Shown one piece after another: positions 1 to 5,070 of a DNA stretch of 5,070 bases. The position numbers and the translations under genes are program-made. Numbering within the stretch: position 1 is the first letter of the stretch; each line of letters opens with the position of its first letter. The notes below the pieces were generated by a model that had not been told where the DNA came from, did not search any database, and saw only the letters and a list, made by a program, of their open reading frames with translations. The DNA comes from Rickettsiaceae bacterium (GTDB lineage Bacteria; Pseudomonadota; Alphaproteobacteria; Rickettsiales; Rickettsiaceae), in contig JAIOYD010000138.1 in NCBI GenBank assembly GCA_021741285.1, forward strand, positions 1-5,070. Reading direction: 5' to 3'.

Positions 1-1
1 T

Positions 2-88
2 TACCATTATATCAAACGTTGTGCGCTTGATTCCCGTCAATCTGCGAAACTCTTCTTGGGCTTCACACTTTATTTGTTCAAACCTCAT
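2..88 (-). CDS. IS5-like transposase, N-terminal fragment (partial at window edge)
   Basis: Only the first 29 codons are visible before the edge. The ATG at 88 is preceded by AAGGA (99-95) at a 6-base spacing, a good ribosome binding site. The peptide begins MRFEQIKC and contains EEFRRLTGIKRTTFDIMV. That pattern (F-R-R-L-T-G-hydrophobic-K-R-x-T-F-x-x-M-V) is the helix-turn-helix N-terminus usual in IS5-type DDE transposases, which cut and paste the element by binding its terminal repeats. The catalytic DDE residues lie outside the window, so activity cannot be judged. The C-terminus of a transposase of probably the same family is at the right edge (4959-5069), but from another copy. Confidence 0.75.
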   Translation of the reverse strand, partial: MRFEQIKCEAQEEFRRLTGIKRTTFDIMV

Positions 89-97
89 CTAATATCC

Positions 98-112
98 TTG
101 CTTTAAAAGCAA
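98..112 (-). promoter_or_regulatory. Hairpin next to the transposase ribosome binding site
   Basis: On the minus strand TTGCTT (112-107), loop TTA, AAGCAA (103-98) forms a perfect 6-bp stem. Its 3' arm overlaps the first two bases of the AAGGA ribosome binding site (99-95). In IS10 and IS50, hairpins in this place limit transposase translation from read-through transcripts; a similar role here is inference. Confidence 0.4.
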
Positions 113-132
113 CCAGTTTAATCAATCCCTGC

Positions 133-148
133 GGTTATGTAAGAGGTC
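133..148 (+). repeat. IS terminal repeat, left copy (transposase-upstream end)
   Basis: GGTTATGTAAGAGGTC, read outward, matches 15 of 16 bases of the minus-strand sequence at 4955-4940 (T at 140 against C at 4948). The flanking TA at 149-150 is also shared, and similarity stops after it (ATCTTA here, TTATTT there). Inward of the repeat the two ends differ, as expected for opposite ends of an element. Confidence 0.75.
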
Positions 149-241
149 TAATCTTAATCTATTGTCAGGTGTAGTTCAAAACAACAAACTTCAATAATCT
201 ATCCTAAATATTAGAAATAATTATTCTTTTTATAAAATAAC

Positions 242-814
242 ATGACTGATCTAATAAAAGCTGCTAGTGCGCAACAAAAACCACAGCTAAAAACAGATAT
301 CACCCAACAACCACAGCATTTTTTTACGGTTTCAACATTTAAATTGATCGTAATGTTAGTAGCAACATTGGGCTTATATGATTTATACTGGTCTTATAAA
401 AATTGGGTATTTATCAAGCACAAAACTGGTCGAGATATATCACCGTTTTGGCGAACGGTTTTTGGAATTTTGTGGATATATAGTTTTTTTAAATATATAA
501 AATTATTTTCTCTAAAGGCCCGTTTAAAAACACATATTTATCCAGGATTTTGGGTCTTTCTATATATAGTTCTTTCGTTAATTGGCTTTATAAGTGATAG
601 CTTTGTTCCTAGTTTTTTACTTTGGATAATTATTATTAGATGTAACATAATCATATTAAATATAAACCGAAAAATATTCCCAAATTTTCAAAATAATACT
701 AAATATTCTCTATCAAATTACATCGTGATAAGTATAGGTGGAATCATTTGGTTATTAATTATATACGGATTATTTTCTAATGATAATCTTAGTAGTGGAG
801 AAATTATATTATAA
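242..814 (+). CDS. Small multi-pass inner-membrane protein of unknown function
   Basis: A 190-residue protein with a polar N-terminus rich in Gln and Lys (residues 1-25) and about five hydrophobic segments near 32-50, 70-86, 103-118, 122-140 and 160-178. The most distinctive stretch is FFTVSTFKLIVM followed by TLGLYDLYWSYKNW and then TGRDISPFWR; the C-terminal part carries GGIIWLLIIYGLF. I associate this layout (FFxVS, LGLYxLYWxYKNW, PFWR, late GGIxWLL) with an uncharacterised membrane-protein family in intracellular bacteria, but I know no function or agreed name. The ATG at 242 is the only sensible start, since the next Met is residue 38, inside the first segment. No clear ribosome binding site or promoter is visible in the AT-rich leader (151-241). 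An IS ends about 90 bases upstream. The gene looks intact and at least as AT-rich as its neighbours. Confidence 0.75.
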   Translation: MTDLIKAASAQQKPQLKTDITQQPQHFFTVSTFKLIVMLVATLGLYDLYWSYKNWVFIKHKTGRDISPFWRTVFGILWIYSFFKYIKLFSLKARLKTHIYPGFWVFLYIVLSLIGFISDSFVPSFLLWIIIIRCNIIILNINRKIFPNFQNNTKYSLSNYIVISIGGIIWLLIIYGLFSNDNLSSGEIIL

Positions 815-890
815 TGGCAAATATGAAGAGGCTCAAGAGGCTTATGATACGGCAGTTATAATAGATGCTACGAGTGAAGCAAGAAAATAG
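780..890 (+). pseudogene. Remnant of a tetratricopeptide-repeat (TPR) gene
   Basis: In the frame opened by the ATG at 780, shifted relative to the membrane-protein gene and overlapping its last 35 bases, the DNA encodes VVEKLYYNGKYEEAQEAY and then DTAVIIDATSEARK before TAG at 888-890. The order LY-x-x-G-x-YEEA-x-x-AY-x-x-A-x-x-ID is the canonical core of one TPR unit. The frame is closed by TAA at 756-758, so no further repeats precede it. A single unit of this kind is too short for a working TPR protein, so it is probably a leftover from a larger gene, although a 36-residue peptide cannot be excluded. The competing ATG at 814, which overlaps the preceding stop, gives only 15 basic codons with no similarity I recognise. 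Confidence 0.5.
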
Positions 891-931
891 TTTGCATATT
901 CATTTAAATTACATTTCTGATAAGTTGGGTG

Positions 932-1888
932 TTAATCATTATCCAGCAATTTCTCTTCTTTAGAGATGATTACTCTATTTTTATAAGCAAAAAAATGTGC
1001 AACCAAAGGGAAATTAATGCCCAATAAGATAGATGATATACCAACAAGATGGAATGGTTGCAATTTTTCTTCAAGTACCATAACTGCCATAATTGAGGTA
1101 AATAAAGGAGCGAAATAAAATAGTATGGCAGAAATATTAGGGCCAATTTTTACTATACTTATATTAAGAACCATCATGCCAATGATTGAAACTCCGAATC
1201 CTAGACAAAAAATAACGCTCATATTGACCATAGTTGGTTCAAATGTGTGCTTTAAATAGAATATATCGAATAAATATAAGGGGAAGATTAAGATGGTGCC
1301 TATTAAAAATGTAGAGTAAATAAAACTACGAAATGATAGGTTTGTTGGTTTGTACTTAACAGAAAATACATAAATTGCCCAACATAAGGTAGCAGCCAGC
1401 GCTATAAAGTCGCCAATATTATGGAACAATGATGACAAGCCTTGCATGATATTGCCATGGCTTAAAATAATTATCACCCCTATAAATGAAAATATTATAG
1501 AATAAAGATGCGATTTACGCAGCTTATCTTGGTTTATGATCACTCCTAAAGCTAAGACAACCACAGGAAAAATATTGACAATAATGGATGTATTAGTGGA
1601 AGTAGTATATTGCAGAGCGTAGTAAACAAAGAAATTAAAGAAGGTTACTCCTGAGGTAGCTATAATAAATAAAATACGAAAATGAGCCCGTACATTTACA
1701 ATTTCAGCAAGGAATGGTTTAAGTGCAAAAGGGGTTAAGATGGCGAGTGCGACGATCCATCTGTAAAATAACAATGAGATAGGGGAAATGTCGGTGATTA
1801 TATATTTAGAGAGGACATAGCTCATAGCTCCCATGAAAGGTGGAATTAAAGCCACCCCATAGTACCACCATTTTGTTTTATGACTCAT
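932..1888 (-). CDS. EamA/DMT-superfamily membrane transporter
   Basis: A 318-residue integral membrane protein with about ten transmembrane segments in two homologous halves, roughly residues 12-143 and 158-297: the usual size and layout of a drug/metabolite transporter with two EamA domains. Visible hallmarks in the first half are SLLFYRWIVALAIL, then ALQYTTSTNTSIIVNIFPVV with a helix ending before DKL and GVIII. In the second half they are CWAIYVFSVKYK, then VKIGPNISAILFYFAPLF, VLEEKL and the final glycine helix. These carriers move small metabolites across the inner membrane. Rickettsiales use several to take up host compounds, including an S-adenosylmethionine carrier, but the substrate here cannot be read from the sequence. 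The ATG at 1888 follows AGGG (1897-1894) at a 5-base spacing. The gene has its own promoter (1949-1977) and converges with the membrane-protein gene on the left. The C-terminal tail is charged (KEEKLLDND), and no truncation is visible. Confidence 0.9.
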   Translation of the reverse strand: MSHKTKWWYYGVALIPPFMGAMSYVLSKYIITDISPISLLFYRWIVALAILTPFALKPFLAEIVNVRAHFRILFIIATSGVTFFNFFVYYALQYTTSTNTSIIVNIFPVVVLALGVIINQDKLRKSHLYSIIFSFIGVIIILSHGNIMQGLSSLFHNIGDFIALAATLCWAIYVFSVKYKPTNLSFRSFIYSTFLIGTILIFPLYLFDIFYLKHTFEPTMVNMSVIFCLGFGVSIIGMMVLNISIVKIGPNISAILFYFAPLFTSIMAVMVLEEKLQPFHLVGISSILLGINFPLVAHFFAYKNRVIISKEEKLLDND

Positions 1889-1948
1889 GCCATCCCTGAA
1901 CTTAATTTTACAGATACGGTTTTTCGTGCATTCGCGTCCTAATCCATA

Positions 1949-1977
1949 ATCATAGAATCCTAGCGTTTGTCACTCAA
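1949..1977 (-). promoter_or_regulatory. Sigma-70 promoter for the EamA transporter
   Basis: Reading the minus strand, the -35 box is TTGAGT (1977-1972, 4 of 6) and the -10 box TATGAT (1954-1949, 5 of 6), with an ideal 17-base spacer. The predicted transcript starts near 1942, leaving a leader of about 53 bases before the ATG at 1888. Without a clear terminator after rplS, read-through from the trmD-rplS operon is also possible. Confidence 0.55.
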
Positions 1978-2029
1978 ATCATCATATGCAAATCTTAATT
2001 TGGGCAGATGAAAAAGCTACAAAAATTAG

Positions 2030-2404
2030 TTATTTCTTCCTAATAACTTTTCTTTCTTGAATCCTTGCCGCTCTACCGCTTAGGTGCCTTAGGTAGTGAA
2101 GTTTAGCACGACGTACAATGCCTCTCTTTACTACTTCAATTTTTGCAACAATTGGTGAGTAGGTCATAAATCTTCTTTCTACACCTTCACCATGACTTAC
2201 TTTACGGACAACAAAAGAAGAGGTTACTCCTCTATTTCTTTTAGCTATAACGACTCCTTCGTACCCTTGAAGCCTAACAGTGGCGCCATCGATAACGCGA
2301 ACGCTAATTTTTACTGTGTCGCCCGCTCTGAACTCTGGTATTTCTTTATTTTCAGTAAGTTTTTCAATTTGTTTTTTTTCAAATTGTTCAATTACGTTTT
2401 TCAT
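2030..2404 (-). CDS. rplS: 50S ribosomal protein L19
   Basis: L19 is a large-subunit protein at the 30S-50S interface, where it contributes to inter-subunit bridges. The 124-residue protein shows family landmarks in order: [13 protein letters not shown] (near 25-37), [14 protein letters not shown] (46-59), the very conserved [17 protein letters not shown] (70-86), and the basic C-terminus [20 protein letters not shown]. It lacks the short insertion after the first beta strands that I recall in Rickettsia L19. The ATG at 2404 is chosen over an in-frame TTG at 2416 because GGAG (2414-2411) lies 6 bases before the ATG, while the TTG would overlap that ribosome binding site. It follows trmD by 44 bases on the same strand, the usual bacterial order, and is probably transcribed from the trmD promoter. 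No convincing terminator is visible after its stop. Confidence 0.97.
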   Translation of the reverse strand: MKNVIEQFEKKQIEKLTENKEIPEFRAGDTVKISVRVIDGATVRLQGYEGVVIAKRNRGVTSSFVVRKVSHGEGVERRFMTYSPIVAKIEVVKRGIVRRAKLHYLRHLSGRAARIQERKVIRKK

Positions 2405-2410
2405 TGTTAG

Positions 2411-2414
2411 CTCC
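2411..2414 (-). promoter_or_regulatory. Ribosome binding site that fixes the rplS start
   Basis: GGAG on the minus strand, 6 bases upstream of the ATG at 2404. It overlaps the alternative TTG at 2416, which argues against that longer start. Confidence 0.7.
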
Positions 2415-2448
2415 AAATGTTTTTACGGTACTTATAAGTTTTTAAAAC

Positions 2449-3144
2449 TCAAATTAGTCTTTTCCTACGCTCTAAGGTAATTCTGAGTGATTCTTCTTTT
2501 CTCCATTTTGCTATTTCAGTATGATTACCTGATAGCAAAATTTCTGGAACTTTTCTTCCTCTCCATTCGACTGGCTTAGTGTAAAGTGGGTGTTCAATTA
2601 ATTTGAAACCTCCTTCTTCTACTTCAAAAGATTCTTCTTGCAAAGTCTCTTGATTTACCAGCACACCGGGTAAAAGCCTGACAACGCTATCTAATATTGA
2701 CAATGCAGCTACTTCTCCACCCGAGAGAACATAATCTCCTAGGCTAATCTGCATGGCATTATACTCGTCAATAACCCTTTCGTCAATCCCCTCAAAGCGT
2801 CCACACAAAATAATTATGTTTTTTTCTTGCGCTATTTTTTTTGATAATTCTTGTGTTAAAGGAACTCCTCTAGGTGATGGGTAGTAAATTTTTGAGCCGG
2901 GACGTTGATCTAATGCTTTGTCAAGAGCTAGGCCAAGCACGTCCGGTCTCATGATCAGGCCATTTCCACCGCCACAAGCAGTATCATCGACATTTTTATG
3001 CTTAGTTATCCCAAAATCCCGAATATTAATGGTGTCGATTGACCATATTCTTTTTTTCATCGCAGATCCTGCCAAAGAATATGCCAAAGAGCCAGGAAAC
3101 ATTTCTGGAAAAATGGTCAAAATGGTGGCATGAAAGCAGGACAT
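2449..3144 (-). CDS. trmD: tRNA (guanine-N1-)-methyltransferase TrmD
   Basis: TrmD transfers a methyl group from S-adenosylmethionine to G37, next to the anticodon, in tRNAs with G36-G37, preventing +1 frameshifts. The 231-residue protein shows the trefoil-knot (SPOUT) motifs: TIFPEMFPG (10-18), [13 protein letters not shown] (53-65), YPSPRG (88-93), [11 protein letters not shown] (114-124), GDYVLSGGE (136-144), [10 protein letters not shown] (153-162), and LLSGNH (203-208). Arg156 aligns with the catalytic Arg154 of E. coli. The position of E. coli Asp169 appears to be Glu171, as I recall for rickettsial TrmD. The C-terminus is unusual: the common RRPELL motif reads RRKRLI and the protein stops there. 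The ATG at 3144 gives the normal N-terminus but lacks a clear ribosome binding site; its promoter leaves a leader of about 24 bases. The rpsP and rimM genes that precede trmD in E. coli are absent here, and a divergent tRNA-Pro gene takes that place. Confidence 0.97.
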   Translation of the reverse strand: MSCFHATILTIFPEMFPGSLAYSLAGSAMKKRIWSIDTINIRDFGITKHKNVDDTACGGGNGLIMRPDVLGLALDKALDQRPGSKIYYPSPRGVPLTQELSKKIAQEKNIIILCGRFEGIDERVIDEYNAMQISLGDYVLSGGEVAALSILDSVVRLLPGVLVNQETLQEESFEVEEGGFKLIEHPLYTKPVEWRGRKVPEILLSGNHTEIAKWRKEESLRITLERRKRLI

Positions 3145-3174
3145 TACACGAACTTTAAGAACTTATTTGCTAAA

Positions 3175-3203
3175 AATATATCGCTATATTGAGAATGGAT
3201 CAA
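3175..3203 (-). promoter_or_regulatory. Sigma-70 promoter for the trmD-rplS operon
   Basis: On the minus strand, TTGATC (3203-3198, 4 of 6) and TATATT (3180-3175, 5 of 6) are separated by exactly 17 bases. Transcription would start near 3168, about 24 bases before the trmD ATG. It lies back to back with the candidate tRNA-Pro promoter. Confidence 0.6.
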
Positions 3204-3241
3204 GAAGTCTTGTAGTTATTGGGCAATTTCTCATTTTTTTG

Positions 3242-3270
3242 TTGATTTATAGTCTTTTGTGCGCTATACC
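3242..3270 (+). promoter_or_regulatory. Candidate promoter for tRNA-Pro
   Basis: TTGATT (3242-3247) and TATACC (3265-3270), each 4 of 6 to consensus, have a 17-base spacer. The start would be near 3277, giving a short leader of about 14 bases before the tRNA. An alternative pair, TTGTGC (3257-3262) with TATACA (3279-3284), would leave almost no leader and seems less likely. Confidence 0.45.
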
Positions 3271-3290
3271 AATGCATATATACATAAATT

Positions 3291-3367
<77 letters not shown>

Positions 3368-3380
3368 TGTTTTTTTATTT
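3368..3380 (+). terminator. T-rich tract ending the tRNA-Pro transcript (candidate)
   Basis: Seven T residues (3370-3376), then ATTT, begin three bases after the encoded CCA. There is no separate hairpin, so only the tRNA's own T arm and acceptor stem could serve as the terminator stem. The position is suggestive, not proof. Confidence 0.35.
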
Positions 3381-3475
3381 CTTGATTGTTATTCTTTTAT
3401 TTTTAGGATTTTAAACGCTAAAATCACTAAGTTGCAATACGTTAGTTTAACCCCCTAGCCCCTGAGCTGATTATC

Positions 3476-4951
3476 TTACGTAAGGCTTAATATAAAGGTA
3501 AATTTTGCTCCAATATTGCCACCACTCTCAACTTTAATCTTACCATCATGTGCCTCAATCGCTGCTTTACAAAGAGCTAGGCCTACTCCGCGGCCTTCAG
3601 CCTTAGACTCGGTCTTTATGCCCATTTTAAATGGCGTAAAAATATCGAATAGTTCTTCTTTTGGGATGCCTATACCTTCGTCCTTGATCGCAAATTCCAC
3701 TATGTTGCTACCTTTACACAATAAACTTACTTTAATTGTCCCCTTTTGGCTGTAGGTAATTGCGTTAATTACCAAGTTATCGACAGTTTGGCGAATATAG
3801 TTAGGATCAACTGCAATTAAAATATCCGGCTCAATGCTAGTCTGAAAATCAATCTTTTTGCCTTGCAGATAAATTTTGCAACAATTATTTATCCGGTCTT
3901 CTACCAATTCACTTAAATTTACAGTCTTTTTTTGCAGCTCAATTTTAGATGCACAAAGCATCGACAGATCCAACATGTTTAATATCATAGTTGATAATCG
4001 GTTTGAATTAGTAAGCACTTCCTTAGAGAGGATTTTCAGATGAGCTTTGCTGTATGTCTCTAAGCCGCCAGCGAGCATTTCGGCAAAATTTATTACATTA
4101 CCAACTGGCAAACGTAGTTCATGATTAACATTGTTGAGTATTTTTTGTGCTGTTGCTCCTAAGCGTTCAATCTCGACTGCCTGATCAGCAACTCGCTGAG
4201 AATAGTGAACTACTGTATTATCAAGCTCATTGATTGTTATCTCTAGTTCTCCGACTTTATGCTCAGTTGCCTCTACATATTCTTGTTTTGGTTTAAGAAA
4301 GATTATTAAGGTGCTACTGACCATTAGTAATAAATAGATGATCTGAAATTGTGAGGTGCTTAATGCCTTAGTGGTTTCTATATTGATATAAGTCTGGTAA
4401 CAAAAAGTTGTTATTATTATACCTGTAGTAATTGTAAATAATGCCCAGCGCCAGCTTGTAAATGATGATATTATAAGAATATTTATCATAAATACCATCA
4501 ACTGTATTTCTGCAAAATCACTAATCAAAACCATCAGAAAGCTAAAGCAGATTAATCCGACAATCATGATTAAGTTCCAGACAATACCAATGGCTCTTGT
4601 CTTACGCCACATAGGCAACCACAGAGGATAGCTAGTTAGAGCACTCGCAGAGCACAGCATAGTTGGGTAGATAAAATTGACTATGTGTGCATATTGAAAT
4701 TCATGTACTTTGGTTAAAGTATATGTGCTAGCAAATCCTGAAATCATTACAAAGAGCCCAAGAAAAGAAATGAGCCCATCACCTTTAGGAGTGTTTTTTA
4801 TCAAAATATTTAGTAAATTAAATGATTTAACATCTGAGATTAGTTTCTGGTATTTTAGTTTACGCTCAGCTCGAGCATTTATTAGCGGAGTCATATCCTT
4901 AATACCAACCCAGCCTCCACTTTGTTTTAGCAAATAATAGACCTCTTGCAT
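3476..4951 (-). CDS. Membrane sensor histidine kinase, 5' end replaced by an IS
   Basis: A transmembrane kinase that would autophosphorylate on His and pass the phosphate to a response regulator; none is encoded here. Numbering from the TTG at 4987 that opens the frame, residues 17-70 are a soluble stretch (QSGGWVGIKDMTPLINARAE). Six hydrophobic segments follow near 71-91, 100-121, 133-156, 160-176, 179-198 and 212-231, then a helical, probably coiled-coil linker (236-285). The HisKA motif NVNHELRLP has His289; the ATPase domain has the N box DNLVINA (403-409), G1 DEGIGI (436-441), an F box (IFTPF) and G2 GRGVGLAL (465-472). There is no receiver domain. Six segments plus HisKA recall CqsS/LqsS-type sensors, but the signal is unknown. 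Residues 1-16 are IS DNA, so the TTG is rejected; the ATG at 4951 (residue 13, giving 491 residues) also lies in the IS repeat. The original N-terminus is probably lost, so function is uncertain. Confidence 0.85.
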   Translation of the reverse strand: MQEVYYLLKQSGGWVGIKDMTPLINARAERKLKYQKLISDVKSFNLLNILIKNTPKGDGLISFLGLFVMISGFASTYTLTKVHEFQYAHIVNFIYPTMLCSASALTSYPLWLPMWRKTRAIGIVWNLIMIVGLICFSFLMVLISDFAEIQLMVFMINILIISSFTSWRWALFTITTGIIITTFCYQTYINIETTKALSTSQFQIIYLLLMVSSTLIIFLKPKQEYVEATEHKVGELEITINELDNTVVHYSQRVADQAVEIERLGATAQKILNNVNHELRLPVGNVINFAEMLAGGLETYSKAHLKILSKEVLTNSNRLSTMILNMLDLSMLCASKIELQKKTVNLSELVEDRINNCCKIYLQGKKIDFQTSIEPDILIAVDPNYIRQTVDNLVINAITYSQKGTIKVSLLCKGSNIVEFAIKDEGIGIPKEELFDIFTPFKMGIKTESKAEGRGVGLALCKAAIEAHDGKIKVESGGNIGAKFTFILSLT

Positions 4952-4955
4952 AACC
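4940..4955 (-). repeat. IS terminal repeat, right copy (transposase-downstream end)
   Basis: On minus this reads GGTTATGCAAGAGGTC outward, 15 of 16 identical to plus 133-148. Upstream and downstream ends of a minus-strand transposase are expected to read outward on opposite strands, as seen. The repeat contains the ATG (4951-4949) that opens the truncated kinase frame. Confidence 0.75.
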
Positions 4956-4958
4956 TCT

Positions 4959-5069
4959 TTAAAGCTCGAAATTATAAATTCCGGCAATTAAGTTGAATCT
5001 TAAACCGAACCGTTTTCTTCTATTTCTGTAACGATCGGCGATAATTTTAAATCTTTTAACCATACCAAT
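4959..5069 (-). CDS. IS5-like transposase, C-terminal fragment (partial at window edge)
   Basis: The last 36 codons of a transposase, open to the right edge. They encode IGMVKRFKIIADRYRNRR and then KRFGLRFNLIAGIYNFEL before TAA (4961-4959). The pattern K-x-x-R-Y-R-N-R-R-K-R-F-x-L-R-F-N-L-I-A-G-I-Y-N, ending shortly after, is a C-terminus I recognise from IS5-type DDE transposases of intracellular bacteria; its basic residues fit DNA binding. The catalytic Glu and all upstream domains are outside the window. The fragment overlaps the first nine codons of the open kinase frame in a different phase, showing that the TTG at 4987 is not a genuine kinase start. The N-terminal fragment at 2-88 belongs to another copy of probably the same element. 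Confidence 0.75.
   Translation of the reverse strand: MGMVKRFKIIADRYRNRRKRFGLRFNLIAGIYNFEL
4971..4976 (-). promoter_or_regulatory. Possible outward -10 box inside the IS
   Basis: A perfect TATAAT on minus lies 19 bases before the kinase ATG at 4951, within transposase coding DNA. The best -35 partner is weak: TTCAAC (4997-4992), 3 of 6, at a short 15-base spacer. Transcription from it would start near 4964 and include AAAGAGG before the ATG. It could drive the truncated kinase, but a chance match in AT-rich DNA is equally possible. Confidence 0.3.
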
Positions 5070-5070
5070 T

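Larger units (their letters stand above)
1..148 (-). mobile_element. IS5-like insertion sequence, 5' end (cut by window edge)
   Basis: This is the upstream end of an insertion sequence that runs off the left edge, with its transposase on the minus strand. The outer boundary is placed at 148 because 133-148 (GGTTATGTAAGAGGTC, read outward on plus) matches, with one mismatch, the outward-reading end of a second IS at 4955-4940 on minus. Both are followed by TA (149-150 and 4939-4938), which is either the target dinucleotide or the last bases of the repeat. A TA target would fit the IS427-type group of the IS5 family, but the group assignment is inference. The 60 bases between terminus and start codon hold a hairpin and a ribosome binding site. 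Confidence 0.75.
4940..5070 (-). mobile_element. IS5-like insertion sequence, 3' end (cut by window edge)
   Basis: The downstream end of a second insertion sequence, entering from the right edge with its transposase on minus. It holds the transposase C-terminus (stop at 4959-4961), a three-base gap and the terminal repeat ending at 4940. Bases 4939-4938 are TA, as beside the left copy. Sequence beyond them reads as histidine-kinase coding DNA, so the element sits inside or at the very start of that gene. It has the same orientation as the copy at 1-148, so positions 149-4939 lie between directly repeated IS copies. Confidence 0.75.

Noticed and set aside
814..861. Short frame from the ATG at 814, overlapping the stop of the membrane-protein gene
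   Set aside because: It gives only 15 basic codons with no recognisable motif, whereas another frame over the same bases encodes a clear TPR core.
917..946. Imperfect inverted repeat CTGATAA / TTATCCAG between the two convergent genes, considered as a shared terminator
   Set aside because: The stem has a bulge and a 15-base loop, is short and AT-rich, and has no T tract on either strand after it.
2192..2480. Plus-strand open frames opposite rplS
   Set aside because: They lie antisense to a strongly conserved ribosomal protein gene and its leader, have low-complexity Phe/Ser-rich translations and show no start signals.
3407..3425. Perfect 7-bp inverted repeat GATTTTA / TAAAATC downstream of tRNA-Pro
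   Set aside because: It has a single G-C pair and no following T run on either strand. Such repeats arise easily by chance in AT-rich DNA.
3475..3484. Palindrome CTTACGTAAG at the kinase stop codon
   Set aside because: It is only ten bases, partly coding, with no second copy or adjacent motif to suggest an operator or terminator.

Overview
The window is AT-rich bacterial DNA that most likely comes from an obligate intracellular alphaproteobacterium of the order Rickettsiales, probably family Rickettsiaceae. TrmD carries [11 protein letters not shown] and [14 protein letters not shown], and L19 carries [12 protein letters not shown]; both resemble rickettsial orthologues as I remember them. 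Transposase ends, a gene remnant and a truncated kinase beside compact housekeeping genes also fit a symbiont genome rich in mobile elements. No database search was possible, so the placement rests on recognition.

Layout, left to right. Positions 1-148 are the 5' end of an IS5-like insertion sequence on the minus strand: the transposase N-terminus (2-88), a hairpin beside its ribosome binding site, and the terminal repeat (133-148). Then come a small multi-pass membrane protein of unknown function (242-814, plus), a one-unit TPR remnant overlapping and following its end (780-890), and a convergent EamA/DMT-type transporter (932-1888, minus) with its own good promoter. Next is the core trmD-rplS operon (3144 down to 2030, minus), with a promoter in the divergent gap it shares with a tRNA-Pro(UGG) gene (3291-3367, plus). 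A six-pass membrane histidine kinase (minus, 3476 to about 4951) follows. The right edge (4940-5070) is the 3' end of a second IS of the same kind, also on the minus strand.

The main result is that both edges are the same kind of IS. The 16-base termini GGTTATG(T/C)AAGAGGTC at 133-148 and 4940-4955 differ at one base, each is followed on its outer side by TA, and their orientations fit two directly repeated copies. The right copy ends inside the kinase reading frame: the first 16 residues of that open frame are IS sequence, and the ATG that now opens it lies in the IS terminal repeat. The kinase is therefore probably the 3' part of a longer gene cut by the insertion and given a start by the IS.

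Functionally, trmD, rplS and tRNA-Pro are translation genes. TrmD methylates G37 of tRNAs that include tRNA-Pro(UGG), so enzyme and substrate genes are divergent neighbours here. The transporter, the small membrane protein and the kinase have no visible functional link to them. I see no CRISPR array, phage module, toxin system or clearly new biological system; the unusual content is the IS-driven remodelling.
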